This document shows positions 7,831 to 16,947 of a stretch of 64,000 nt of DNA, piece after piece. The stretch is taken from positions 1,856,501-1,920,500 of the forward strand of contig NZ_LS483470.1 of the NCBI RefSeq assembly GCF_900478135.1, written 5' to 3'. The notes below the pieces were generated by a model, which was not told the origin of the DNA, ran no database searches, and saw only the letters and a list, made by a program, of their open reading frames with translations. Each line of letters begins with the position of its first letter. Within the stretch, counting starts at the first letter, position 1. A program made the position numbers and the translations under genes. Source of the stretch: Leminorella richardii (GTDB lineage: Bacteria; Pseudomonadota; Gammaproteobacteria; Enterobacterales; Enterobacteriaceae).

Positions 7831-10266
7831 ATGCATAGTTATGATCGACACGGCAATAAGCGCAGTTTTTCTCTACCGCGCACGCTTGTTTTTTTGTGTT
7901 TGTTTCTCTTCTCGCTGGGTGCAATTGCTCAGGAAACCTCTGCGTCCGAGCCGCCTTCTGAGATCGATGCTATTAAGGCAATTAACGGTGAGGCGCTAGG
8001 GAAGCTTCAGCAGCGCCTAGGGGATATAAAACAGAAGGTTTCCGCTGCCACAACGGATAAGCAACTCAGTGAGCTCAATACCAGCACGCTAGAGTTGGTC
8101 AATGAAACCAGTGATGATATCCAACTGCTGCTTCCCGCACTGACACAAATCAAAACCCAGCTTGACGTGATTGGGCCACTGCCCGCTGCGGACATGCCAG
8201 CAGAACCGCCAGAGGTCGCTCGCCAGCGCCGCGCGTTGACCGACAGTAAGACACAAATGGAGAAAAATCTGAGTCAGCTTGAAACGCTGAGGACGGATGC
8301 CACTAGTCTTTCAAAACATATTGTTGAGCTGCGCAGAAGTACCTTAAAAACTCAGCTGGCGCTTAATTCTGGCAGTATCTTAAGCTGGCGATTCTGGTCG
8401 GTGCTGTTTACGCCACAAAGTGAAGATCTGAAAAAGTTTGACGGCTTTGGTCAGCAGTGGCAGCAGTCGTGGGACAGCGCCTGGCAATCTGAGAGCCGAA
8501 TTAGTACGGCAATACTTGGCGGTCTGGCCTTGGCCTTTTGGCTGTTTGGGCGTCGGATATTGGAAAACGGTCTGGTTTGGTTGAGCATTCAGGCCTTTCC
8601 CGACGGTCGCCTGCGGCGGAGCTTTCTGGCGCTGGGTACTGTATTGGTCACCGTCCTGGTTATCTGGGGTGGTGCAAAACTGCTTTATCTGGCTCTTGCC
8701 GGGCAAGATGGCTTTTCTCCCGACGTTGAAAAGTTTGCCAATGCGCTGCTCGATTTGACGATCTTTTCAGGGCTAGTGGCAGGGCTAGGCAGAGCGTTAC
8801 TCTCTATTCGCCGACCGTCATGGCGGCTGATTGCCATGCCAGATCCCATTGCTAATGTAGTGCGGCCTTATCCTACCGTGTTGGCGATTTTCCTGATGGC
8901 GTTCGGCTCTGTTGAGCAGATGAACTCCGCTATCAACAGCAGTGTGCCGACAGCCATTTTTAGCAACGGCATTATTGCGTTACTGATTGGTTTACTGATG
9001 CTGAGCGCGGCGTACCGTACCCATGCGCTTCGCCGTGCGTCTGCTCGCAGTGACTCACCGCTAGAAGCGCGAAGCACTATCGCAGGCCTTATTTATGTCA
9101 GTATTACGCTGGTATCCGTCATTGCGCTATTGGCGCTGCTGATTGGCTATATTTCTCTGGCCCGCTTCCTGACCTATGAGATGGTGTGGGTCGGCATTGT
9201 TTTATCCATGCTCTATCTGGCAGTAAAGTTTGTTAATGACCTTTGTGAAAGTCTGTTCTCGATAAACAACGCTAGCGGTAAGTGGATAAAGCAGACACTG
9301 AATCTCAACGAGCGCTATCTGGAACAGGCAACCATCCTGTTTTCGGCCATTGGCAATACTGCACTGGTACTATTGGCTATTATTGCGCTGTTTAACGGTA
9401 CCTATGGCACCACAACGCCGATGACGCTGGTAGAGAAGGTGATTGAAATTCTCGGCAGCGACAGTCTGGGCAAGATCAACATTGTTCCGGCTAACCTGAT
9501 GAACGCGGCTATCAGTCTGGCCATTGGGCTTTACGTACTGCGAACCTCCCGCCGCTGGCTGAGCACTAAGTTTTTACCCAAAACGGCCATGGACTCCGGC
9601 ATGCGCATGTCGCTGGTGACGCTGTTTAGCAACATTGGCTACGTGTTAGTGATCCTGATGACCCTGTCGGTACTGGGCATCGAGTGGAACAAGCTGGCGT
9701 GGATCGTCAGCGCCCTGTCGGTAGGTATTGGTTTTGGCCTACAGGAAATCGTTAAGAACTTTATTTCAGGCCTGATCTTGCTCACCGAGCGTCCGGTGAA
9801 AGTAGGCGACCTAATCAGCATCAGCGGCGTAGAAGGAGATATTCGCCGTATTAATGTGCGGGCAACGGAGATTCAGCTTAGCGATAAGTCAACGGTCATT
9901 GTCCCTAACTCTCAGCTCATCTCACAAAACGTGCGTAACGTTACCATGGGGAACGCGCAGGGTGTCGCGACAATAGCGCTGACCTTTCCGCTGGATATCG
10001 ATCCTGAACAGGTGAGAGATATCCTGATTGAAGCCTATGTGTCCCATGAAGTGATTTTTGACACACCGGCACCGTCCGTTTCCTTCAGCCAGTTGACGCC
10101 AGACGGCATTACGCTCAGCGTAACGGGCTACGTGAGCAGCCCCCGTCTGGTAAGCCGAACGAAAAGCGATCTGCTGTTTGATATCTTAAAGCGCCTGCGC
10201 GCGGCGGGGGTTAAGCTGTCCAGCCTCAAAGCCTTGTTGTTCAACAGGCCTCAACGGAAGTCGTAA
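7831..10266 (+). CDS. Large MscS-type mechanosensitive channel (DUF3772 class)
   Basis: An inner-membrane channel of 811 residues from the ATG at 7831. This start is preferred because a signal peptide (basic region, then LVFLCLFLFSLGAIAQ) follows it; GTG at 7801 is the alternative. A periplasmic, helix-rich DUF3772-type domain covers about 40-200, followed by roughly ten membrane segments. The MscS pore and vestibule are at the C-terminal end: GIGFGLQEIVKNFISGLILL, then RPVKVGDLISI and VPNSQLISQNVRN. Such channels release solutes on hypo-osmotic shock. It lies downstream of rlhA on the same strand and may be co-transcribed with it. Confidence 0.88.
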   Translation: MHSYDRHGNKRSFSLPRTLVFLCLFLFSLGAIAQETSASEPPSEIDAIKAINGEALGKLQQRLGDIKQKVSAATTDKQLSELNTSTLELVNETSDDIQLLLPALTQIKTQLDVIGPLPAADMPAEPPEVARQRRALTDSKTQMEKNLSQLETLRTDATSLSKHIVELRRSTLKTQLALNSGSILSWRFWSVLFTPQSEDLKKFDGFGQQWQQSWDSAWQSESRISTAILGGLALAFWLFGRRILENGLVWLSIQAFPDGRLRRSFLALGTVLVTVLVIWGGAKLLYLALAGQDGFSPDVEKFANALLDLTIFSGLVAGLGRALLSIRRPSWRLIAMPDPIANVVRPYPTVLAIFLMAFGSVEQMNSAINSSVPTAIFSNGIIALLIGLLMLSAAYRTHALRRASARSDSPLEARSTIAGLIYVSITLVSVIALLALLIGYISLARFLTYEMVWVGIVLSMLYLAVKFVNDLCESLFSINNASGKWIKQTLNLNERYLEQATILFSAIGNTALVLLAIIALFNGTYGTTTPMTLVEKVIEILGSDSLGKINIVPANLMNAAISLAIGLYVLRTSRRWLSTKFLPKTAMDSGMRMSLVTLFSNIGYVLVILMTLSVLGIEWNKLAWIVSALSVGIGFGLQEIVKNFISGLILLTERPVKVGDLISISGVEGDIRRINVRATEIQLSDKSTVIVPNSQLISQNVRNVTMGNAQGVATIALTFPLDIDPEQVRDILIEAYVSHEVIFDTPAPSVSFSQLTPDGITLSVTGYVSSPRLVSRTKSDLLFDILKRLRAAGVKLSSLKALLFNRPQRKS

Positions 10267-10311
10267 ATCTGAAGGCTCAGGAAGAATAGAACAGGAATAG
10301 TAGTAAGAAGC

Positions 10312-10333
10312 GGGGGAATATAAATTCCCCTTT
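10312..10333 (+). terminator. Terminator-like hairpin after the MscS-type gene
   Basis: Perfect 7-bp stem GGGGAAT (10313-10319) with ATTCCCC (10324-10330), loop ATAA, followed by TTT. It lies between two convergent genes, 46 nt after the channel stop. Confidence 0.6.
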
Positions 10334-10352
10334 GACGTCTTGCTTATCGCCT

Positions 10353-11222
10353 TTACTGCGCAGCGGACTTGACGGCTTCATTAATGGCATCGGGGATCAC
10401 GCTGCCGTGGTTTTTACCCGGAAACAGAATAAAGTTAACGTTGGCACCCTGCTGATGCAGCGTTGCAGCAAGCTCTCTCGCTTTGGTTACCTGTCGACGC
10501 TCGGCCTGCCTTTTGGCGCGTTCAGGGTCGACAGGCAAATTAGCTTTGCTTGGATCGGGCTTTTCCTCATATTCCCCAACGGTAAGGGTTACAGCTGGCG
10601 AATTAAGCGTTAGCAGCGGCGTGCGCTTGGGGATAACAATCCCTTTTCCCCACCAGAGTGAAGGGCTGGCCGCGACGTAGCGCTGAAAGCTTTGAGGATG
10701 GTTGAACAGCACATGCAGCGTAAACAGCCCGCCAAATGAATGGCCTGCCAAGGTTTGTCGTGACCGATCAATGGCGTAGTGAGAGTAAACCCAGGGCTTC
10801 ACCTCTTGTTCAATAAACTGATAGAACGCCTCTGACTGCCCGCCTTTAGCAAATTCTTCTCCTTGAGCCGGGGGCGTGTAGTCTCGCGTTCTCAGGTCAG
10901 TGTTATAGCTGACATCCATCTGGTAGCCAATTGCGACGACAAGCGGCGCAGGGCCGTTTTCAGGGCGATAGCCGTTAACCGCCAAAGGAAACTGGCCGTT
11001 GCCGTCCAGCATATAGAGAATCGGATACCCAGCCTTGGGCGCAGGAGTTTTAGGTACAGCAATAAAGAGGCGATAGCCATAGCCCTGCTTAGAGGTCAGA
11101 TCGTGCTGGCTGAACGTAAAGTGCTGATGAGCCAGTTCTTCAATAGGGGGAATAACGGGTGAGGGTTTAGCGGAAAGGCCGCTGCAAAAGAGCAGCGCGG
11201 TGGCGATAAGCGATTTATACAT
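10353..11222 (-). CDS. Exported alpha/beta-hydrolase, probable periplasmic siderophore esterase (IroE/PfeE-like)
   Basis: A 289-residue serine hydrolase of the Fes/IroE/YbbA esterase family with an N-terminal signal peptide (MYKSLIATALLFCSGLSA). Visible motifs are the nucleophile elbow GHSFGG, the early strand PILYMLDGNGQF and the terminal catalytic His in FPGKNHGSVIP. Family members hydrolyse the ester bonds of catecholate siderophores or other esters. It follows the CirA-type receptor by 71 nt on the same strand, as in the receptor/esterase pairs pfeA-pfeE and iroN-iroE. It therefore probably releases iron from an imported tri-catecholate in the periplasm. The substrate is inferred from context; acyl esterase activity is possible. 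Confidence 0.83.
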   Translation of the reverse strand: MYKSLIATALLFCSGLSAKPSPVIPPIEELAHQHFTFSQHDLTSKQGYGYRLFIAVPKTPAPKAGYPILYMLDGNGQFPLAVNGYRPENGPAPLVVAIGYQMDVSYNTDLRTRDYTPPAQGEEFAKGGQSEAFYQFIEQEVKPWVYSHYAIDRSRQTLAGHSFGGLFTLHVLFNHPQSFQRYVAASPSLWWGKGIVIPKRTPLLTLNSPAVTLTVGEYEEKPDPSKANLPVDPERAKRQAERRQVTKARELAATLHQQGANVNFILFPGKNHGSVIPDAINEAVKSAAQ

Positions 11223-11293
11223 AGAGTGCTACCCTGAAAGCAAAGCGGCGGCATCCTAGCGGTATTTTCTCCACTGGATGCCGCACACAAAGG

Positions 11294-13342
11294 TTAGAAC
11301 TTCAGGTTTAGACCAACCCAGAAGCGACGACCGTCTTCGACAATCCAGTTGCCGCCGTTGGTATCAATGTCGTCTCCGGTTTCGTCAGTAATGTTGAGAA
11401 CGGCCATATTCAGCTGGGCGTTCTTACTGATCTGATACGTACCTCCGACGTCAACAGTGGTAAACCCATCGCGATAGCGTGGCCCCGTATAGCCGTTGCG
11501 CTGGGCGGCCCAAACCTGCTTGCCGGTGTAAGTCACGCGAGTATAGGTTTCCAGCGTGTCGTTCACTTCCCAGGTCAGCTTGCCGTTGGCGCTGTGCTTT
11601 GGCGTTTGCGCCAAAGGCTCTCCCTTAAGGGAGGTTCCACTGCTGAAGAACTCATCGTTACTCTTGCGCTTGGAGTCAAGGTAGGTGTAGTTCAGATCCA
11701 GCTTCCACGATGGAGCAAGAGGAATGCTGGTTGCCGCTTCTACGCCTTTGATATTGGCTTTACCCACATTGTCGTAGGTATACAGGTTCAGACCGGTAAT
11801 CGGATCTTTATCTCCGGTACTGTAGCTGGTTAGCTTGTTTTTGAAGTCGGTGTTAAACAGCGTTAGCGCAGCGCTAAAGCCCGACTCGTGATCGTAGGCG
11901 ATGCCGATCTCTTCGTTAACGCTGGTTTCTGGCTTCAGGTCAGGGTCACCGTAGATAATACCGGCGCCCCCTTGGGTGGCCGTACCGTAGCTGGGGCTGA
12001 TCTGACGAAGCGTCGGGGCGCGAAACGCCTTGGCAACACCGCCTTTAAGCGTTATTTCATCCGTTAGGTGATAAACCAGATAGCCTCGTGGGTTCCAGTA
12101 GTTACCGTAGGTTTCATGATCGTCCAGACGGACGCCACCGGTAAAGATCAGAGAATCAGTTAAAGAAATTTCATCTTCAACAAAAATAGACTGCTGATAG
12201 GCTGAAATATTGGCATTTTCCATTTTACCTTTGCCGGTAGTTGAACCGTCTTCCAGTTCAGAATACTGATACTGACCGCCAATGGTTACCATGTTGCTCG
12301 GCAGGGGAAGCGTCATCTTAGCGTCGACGACAGTGTTGGTAATTTCGGGACGTCGACTATCGTAGCCACCAACCCAAGCGCCGGAACTGCTGTTAAGCTT
12401 ATAGCTTTCGGTCACGCGCTTAGTTTTTTCCTGGTACACGCTAACGTCCGTGAAGGCAAAGTCCCAGCGGCCGTTATGAGTAATAGCCCAGTGGTTACGC
12501 TCGTTGCTGAGATCGGTTTTTGAGTTTGGCTGCTTCAGGCCACCACGGATAGTGTAAGCATCGATAGACTTGCCCGGCGTTGACTCACGCTTTTGCACGG
12601 TGCGACCGGCTTCTAGCGTAATGTCTTGGCTTTCTGTAGGGGTAAAACTCAGTTTAGCAGTGATGTTTTTATTATCATTTTTGTTATAGCCGCCAATAAT
12701 GTCGTCTTCTGGGCGATAGTCGGCCTTACCGTAGATCTGAAATCCGATGAGGTTCTCCATTAGCGGCCCGGAAAGGTAGAAATTACCTCCGTACATGTTG
12801 CCCGAATCGGCGTTTTCCTGAATAGTTGCGTCCATACCGACCGCGCCGTGCCACTCGTTACCCACTTTACGGGTAATAATGTTAATTACGCCACCCATGG
12901 CGTCAGAACCGTACAGGGCTGACATCGGACCACGGATCACTTCGATGCGTTCAATCGCTTCCATCGGGGGAATAAAGCCGGCTTCAAAGCCGCCGCTGCC
13001 GTTTGGCCGTGATTCACGACTGTTTTGACGCTTTCCGTCAACCAGTATTAATGTGTAGTCACCGGGTAATCCGCGAATAGAGATATCTTGAGTATTGGTT
13101 TCTCCGCCGGCAATGCTCACGCCTTCAATATCTTTAACGGCATCGGCCAGATTGTGAAACGGCTTTTTCTCTAAATCTTCACGCGTGACGACGCTGATGC
13201 TGGCGGGAGCGTTGCGAAGCGCCTGCTGGAAGCCTGAGGCTGTCACAACCATGGTTTCTTCGCTCTCGGCAGCAAAAGCGGGAAGGGCGGCAAAGCTGCT
13301 GATAATGGCAATTGTCAAACGGTTGAGCGTGTTGTGGTTCAT
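11294..13342 (-). CDS. cirA: TonB-dependent catecholate siderophore receptor, CirA/IrgA type
   Basis: A 682-residue outer-membrane receptor with a signal peptide, a TonB box (ETMVVTASG), a plug domain (IRGLPGDYTLILVDGKR, then IEVIRGPMSALYGSDAMGG) and a 22-strand barrel ending in Phe (FWVGLNLKF). FRAPTLRQISPS and YGDPDLKPETS are the usual receptor landmarks. It resembles E. coli CirA along its whole length. A strong Fur box lies about 63 nt upstream of its start, so iron repression is expected. It pairs with the downstream esterase for siderophore use; no siderophore biosynthesis genes occur in the window. The specific ligand is unknown. Confidence 0.85.
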   Translation of the reverse strand: MNHNTLNRLTIAIISSFAALPAFAAESEETMVVTASGFQQALRNAPASISVVTREDLEKKPFHNLADAVKDIEGVSIAGGETNTQDISIRGLPGDYTLILVDGKRQNSRESRPNGSGGFEAGFIPPMEAIERIEVIRGPMSALYGSDAMGGVINIITRKVGNEWHGAVGMDATIQENADSGNMYGGNFYLSGPLMENLIGFQIYGKADYRPEDDIIGGYNKNDNKNITAKLSFTPTESQDITLEAGRTVQKRESTPGKSIDAYTIRGGLKQPNSKTDLSNERNHWAITHNGRWDFAFTDVSVYQEKTKRVTESYKLNSSSGAWVGGYDSRRPEITNTVVDAKMTLPLPSNMVTIGGQYQYSELEDGSTTGKGKMENANISAYQQSIFVEDEISLTDSLIFTGGVRLDDHETYGNYWNPRGYLVYHLTDEITLKGGVAKAFRAPTLRQISPSYGTATQGGAGIIYGDPDLKPETSVNEEIGIAYDHESGFSAALTLFNTDFKNKLTSYSTGDKDPITGLNLYTYDNVGKANIKGVEAATSIPLAPSWKLDLNYTYLDSKRKSNDEFFSSGTSLKGEPLAQTPKHSANGKLTWEVNDTLETYTRVTYTGKQVWAAQRNGYTGPRYRDGFTTVDVGGTYQISKNAQLNMAVLNITDETGDDIDTNGGNWIVEDGRRFWVGLNLKF

Positions 13343-13402
13343 CGTTATCCCTGTTCAGTGGTAATAAAGCGTAATTTTAGTTTCATTATGAAAAGAAATC
13401 GG

Positions 13403-13421
13403 AATGATAATAATTATTATT
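13403..13421 (-). promoter_or_regulatory. Fur box upstream of the CirA-type receptor
   Basis: The core TGATAATAATTATTA (13405-13419) matches the Fur 7-1-7 consensus TGATAATnATTATCA at 13 of 14 fixed positions. It sits just upstream of the receptor gene on the minus strand. Confidence 0.85.
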
Positions 13422-13470
13422 TATATTTGATCAAGAGTTTTGTTGATAAATCTTTACAATAGAAACCGTG

Positions 13471-13490
13471 CCTCCGACATAAGCCGGAGG
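13471..13490 (-). terminator. Possible terminator hairpin after hmuT
   Basis: Inverted repeat CCTCCG / CGGAGG with an 8-nt loop, 45 nt past the hmuT stop on the minus strand. The following T tract is poor (GTTTCTATT), so this is a weak call. Confidence 0.35.
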
Positions 13491-13535
13491 TACAGGAGAA
13501 CAGGAAGGGTAAAGTAGGAAGGGGAACTCGATGAC

Positions 13536-14378
13536 CTACTGGAGGTTTTCCTGCGGATAAAAACCGTGATAGAGCTGTTCAACGGCTTGCCCTACGCGTG
13601 GGCCAATCCCCAGAATAATGGCTCTGTCGATAGCCACAATGCGCCCGTTTTTCCAAGCAGGAGTCTGCTGTACGCCGGGAATAGAACCCAGCTTTGCCAT
13701 ACCGTCAGGTTCATTTAGGCTTTGTTCCGTCACAACGATAACGTCAGGGTGGCTGCTGATAATGCCTTCACCGCTGAATTTTTTATACTGAACGTGAGTC
13801 GCTGCATTGTGGCCTCCCGCTAAAGCCATAATGCCGTCGGCAATGCTTCTTTGACCCGCTACCTGTGGCTCCGCATTGTCAATACTGAGTAAGAACAACA
13901 CTTTTACTTTATCCGGATGTGCATCTACCTTTTTTCTCACCGATGTCAGACTGTTTTCTATATTGGCAACTAGCGCTTCCCCCTGTTCTTTTCGGTTTAG
14001 CGTCGAGGCGATTGCGCGAATATTGTCTCGCAGCTGTTCAACCGTCGCGGGAGTACGGGGTAAGGCCAGTACTTTTACGCCGATCGATGACAGCTGGCTG
14101 AGAGCATGAGCCGGTTCCGCATCGTTCCAGGTAAGAAACAGCGTGGGTTTCAGTGCCAGAATGCCTTCGCTGCTTAACTGTTTCCAGTAACCAATCTGCG
14201 GCAGTGATGCGGTCTCCGGAGGATAGGAAGTGGTTTGATCGACAGCGATAACGTCACTGCCTGCGCCTAGGGCGTAGACAACCTCAGCGATCGAACCGCC
14301 AGCAATGACAATCCGCTCTTGAGCTGAGAGGGATAGGGGCGCAATAAGCGCCGTCACTATGAGCATCAGACGAAGCAT
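13536..14378 (-). CDS. hmuT: Periplasmic heme-binding protein of the heme ABC importer
   Basis: A 280-residue class III substrate-binding protein (HmuT/HutB/ChuT) with a signal peptide ending near LSLSAQE. The family features are IAGGSIAEVVYALGAG at the start, an ALKPTLFLTW strand in the first lobe and SSHPDVIVVTEQSL in the second. It hands heme from the outer-membrane receptor to the permease HmuU and ATPase HmuV, whose genes are on the opposite strand at 19.5-21.2 kb. It starts 12 nt after the heme receptor gene, so the two form one operon (receptor first) under the Fur boxes around 16.55-16.65 kb. Confidence 0.9.
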   Translation of the reverse strand: MLRLMLIVTALIAPLSLSAQERIVIAGGSIAEVVYALGAGSDVIAVDQTTSYPPETASLPQIGYWKQLSSEGILALKPTLFLTWNDAEPAHALSQLSSIGVKVLALPRTPATVEQLRDNIRAIASTLNRKEQGEALVANIENSLTSVRKKVDAHPDKVKVLFLLSIDNAEPQVAGQRSIADGIMALAGGHNAATHVQYKKFSGEGIISSHPDVIVVTEQSLNEPDGMAKLGSIPGVQQTPAWKNGRIVAIDRAIILGIGPRVGQAVEQLYHGFYPQENLQ

Positions 14379-14389
14379 GGAATGTCCCC

Positions 14390-16528
14390 TTAGAAGCTAA
14401 AGCCAAAGCCGATGGCTGTGTTAAACCCAGACGCAGGAATGCTTTCTCGAGCCGTTTGATAGCGCTTGTCCGTCAGGTTGTTCAGCGCCAGATTTACCTG
14501 ATACTGATTGTCTGAGCCAAATCGACTGGTTAAGGCAATATTTGCCGTCGTCCATCCCGGATAGCGGTATTCAATATCGGTGGTTTTATCTTTGGCGCCA
14601 GAGGCCGCGCGCAGATAAACGTCGGCTTCTACGTCAACGATCTCAAGGAACAGGTTCTTTCTCACACCAAAACGACCTGTCAGCATGGGTTCACCAGTAT
14701 CATAGGTGCTGCGGGTGTCCATTTTCAGTTCACGCTGCATCATATTGCCGGTTACGTAAGGGACAAAAGACCAGCCGCTGTATTCGGCGTGAAGCTCCAT
14801 GCCGTAGGTGTACGCCTTATCGACATTGGCGTAATACTGATAGGTTGAACGGCTGCTGTTTCTATTGCCGTTACATACCGCGTCACCGTTGCAGGCTAGC
14901 GTTGTAATGTAGTTATCCGCAATGGAGTAATAAACGGCAGTGTCGATAAACCACTGATGGCCGTTATAGCGCAGGCCGATTTCATAGTTGTCTGACGTTT
15001 CCGCTTTCAGGTTTGGATTACCGTAGATGGTACCGCCGCCAGCCGTTGTCTCGATATAGAGATGCGACAGAGAAGGGAACACGTAGCCTTCGGCATAAGA
15101 AAAGCGCAGTTCTGTGTTAGTAAATCCGGAATAGCGCAAGCTGGTGGACGTTGTTAACGTATTATCCCTAACGGTTTTTTTATCTTCTACCGAATAGCTG
15201 GTACCGGTTGTTGAATGAACGGTTTTACTGCCGCCATCAAGATTTTTGGATTCTAACCAGTATTGGCGAGCGCCCAGTGTCCACGTCCAATCTTCGGCTA
15301 TTTTCAGTTCGTTTTGAGCAAAAGCAGCCCAGCTTGACTGCTCCCAGCGGTTATCCGACTCTTTTTGGCGCTGATAGTTTGTGGCAGGAGGAAAGCCAGT
15401 GGAGGTTGAAGAAGTGACTTGGCTAAGTGAATCCTGTGTGACCCTGTCACGCTGATATTGAGCGCCAACGAGCAGCGTGTCGTTTTGAAACGGTGTCAGG
15501 TCGGCCTGAAAGGTCAGGCCGTCCGTTTTTTGTTTGTCATTGGTGTTAGTTTTAGTGAGCACATCGAGGTTGCCGATCATTGGGCTGCCGGTCGGTGTAC
15601 TCACTTCAATATGGTTACGAAACTGACGCTCAATTTCCTGACGATAGCCGTCTACGTGCAGATTTTTAACGATGTCGCCATTTATCTGATAGTCGTAAAA
15701 AAGCCCTACTTTTTCTCGAGTCAGTTTGGGAATTTTGACGCTAAAGGCCTGATACCCAGGCTCGTTGAAGTAAGTTTGTGTATCGAGCTTATAGCGATCG
15801 AGGGAAAGGCCGAACTTGTGCTTGCCCAGCGTATAGCCTAGCCACGCTCCCTGACTCTGATTATCAAAGCCGGTATTAGGCAGTCGACCGTCTGGCGTAT
15901 CCCGATCGCCGTGATCGGCATAGCTAGCGTTTAGGCGGTAGTCAAAGCCATCGATAGAACCGTAGACGGCGGCAGACTCTGTCCATCCGTCAGTGGCGCT
16001 GTCATAGACCACGTTGATCTTGCCGCCAATCGGCTTATCGCCGCCTTTTTTGGTGATAAAGTTAATCACGCCGCCAATAGCCAGTGAACCATAGAGCACC
16101 GAGTGAGGGCCTTTAACCACTTCAATACGTTCAAGGGAAGAGCTGTCAATAAGCAATCCCGGGCCGGAGTTGTGGCCTGAGCGCTGGTAGGTAACCTCTT
16201 GGCCATCGATCAGAATTAACACCCTTGACGGTGCTTCACCACGAATGCGGATCTGCTTTCTGCCCGCCAGCGCATTATCATAAATCTCCACGCCGGGAAC
16301 ATCGCGCAGCGCTTCGGCTACAGAGTCTCCGGTGAGCTTATCCAGCGCCTGTCTGTCGACGACTTGAATCGACACCGGGCTTTCCCAAAGCGGTTTCTCC
16401 GAGCGGCTCGCGCTCACCACCATTGTATCGCCTTCTTTTTCCTCTACAGACTCCTGATTTGCCTGTGCGGCAGACACCGTGAGTAAAGAGGGAAGAAGGG
16501 CAGCCAGAAGCGTTTTCCTTGTTTTCAT
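14390..16528 (-). CDS. hugA: TonB-dependent heme/hemoglobin receptor (HugA/HutA type)
   Basis: A 712-residue outer-membrane heme receptor. It has a signal peptide (basic start, then LLAALLPSLLTVSAAQA), a TonB box (DTMVVSASR), a plug with IRGEAPSRVLILIDGQE and VVKGPHSVLYGSLAIGG, and a barrel with the heme-receptor landmark IYGNPNLKAETS. The usual FRAP motif is replaced by YVFPSLSH. The protein ends in Phe. Its context (hmuT behind it, hutW-hutX divergent) resembles the hug locus of Plesiomonas shigelloides and the chu locus of E. coli. Two Fur boxes precede it. Hemoglobin rather than free heme as ligand is an inference from the family. Confidence 0.87.
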   Translation of the reverse strand: MKTRKTLLAALLPSLLTVSAAQANQESVEEKEGDTMVVSASRSEKPLWESPVSIQVVDRQALDKLTGDSVAEALRDVPGVEIYDNALAGRKQIRIRGEAPSRVLILIDGQEVTYQRSGHNSGPGLLIDSSSLERIEVVKGPHSVLYGSLAIGGVINFITKKGGDKPIGGKINVVYDSATDGWTESAAVYGSIDGFDYRLNASYADHGDRDTPDGRLPNTGFDNQSQGAWLGYTLGKHKFGLSLDRYKLDTQTYFNEPGYQAFSVKIPKLTREKVGLFYDYQINGDIVKNLHVDGYRQEIERQFRNHIEVSTPTGSPMIGNLDVLTKTNTNDKQKTDGLTFQADLTPFQNDTLLVGAQYQRDRVTQDSLSQVTSSTSTGFPPATNYQRQKESDNRWEQSSWAAFAQNELKIAEDWTWTLGARQYWLESKNLDGGSKTVHSTTGTSYSVEDKKTVRDNTLTTSTSLRYSGFTNTELRFSYAEGYVFPSLSHLYIETTAGGGTIYGNPNLKAETSDNYEIGLRYNGHQWFIDTAVYYSIADNYITTLACNGDAVCNGNRNSSRSTYQYYANVDKAYTYGMELHAEYSGWSFVPYVTGNMMQRELKMDTRSTYDTGEPMLTGRFGVRKNLFLEIVDVEADVYLRAASGAKDKTTDIEYRYPGWTTANIALTSRFGSDNQYQVNLALNNLTDKRYQTARESIPASGFNTAIGFGFSF

Positions 16529-16548
16529 TTTTTTTCTCTACTTTTTAA

Positions 16549-16563
16549 TGAGAATGATTATCG
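16549..16563 (-). promoter_or_regulatory. Fur box 1 upstream of the heme receptor
   Basis: TGAGAATGATTATCG matches the Fur 7-1-7 consensus at all but two fixed positions and lies 21 nt upstream of the receptor start codon on the minus strand. Confidence 0.8.
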
Positions 16564-16635
16564 TTAGACTTTATAGAGAAAGAAAAGATGAGTTTCGAGT
16601 ACTAATTTAGCGTTGTTTGATCAATGTCATGAAAA

Positions 16636-16650
16636 TGAGAATTATTATCT
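16636..16650. promoter_or_regulatory. Fur box 2 in the heme divergent promoter region
   Basis: TGAGAATTATTATCT matches the Fur 7-1-7 consensus at all but two fixed positions. It lies in the AT-rich 419-bp gap between the divergent heme operons. No other gene or RNA was recognised in that gap. Confidence 0.8.
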
Positions 16651-16880
16651 ATTGATTAAATAATAAAAATATCAATCAGTTAAATAATTCACGCGGTTTT
16701 TCTTTTGCAAAAAATTAACATTTTGATTAAGAGAATTCACGCTAATAAGATGAAAACAAACATGAAAAATGCATCTTTATAGTTGAGGATTTTGTTAAAA
16801 AAAAGAAAGAATTAGTCACCATGATAAGGATTTCGTTCTAAAAATAGCCTTTTAGACGTGGCAAAAAATTATTTGATAAA

Positions 16881-16895
16881 CGATTATTATTATCA
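16881..16895 (+). promoter_or_regulatory. Fur box 3 upstream of hutW
   Basis: CGATTATTATTATCA has one perfect half-site (ATTATCA) and one imperfect half-site (CGATTAT), 12 of 14 fixed positions. It lies 52 nt upstream of hutW, placing the rightward heme operon under iron control as well. Confidence 0.7.
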
Positions 16896-16947
16896 TTTAA
16901 TGCGAGTCATTTGATGTAAACCGACAGAATGAATCAGAGAATGAAAG

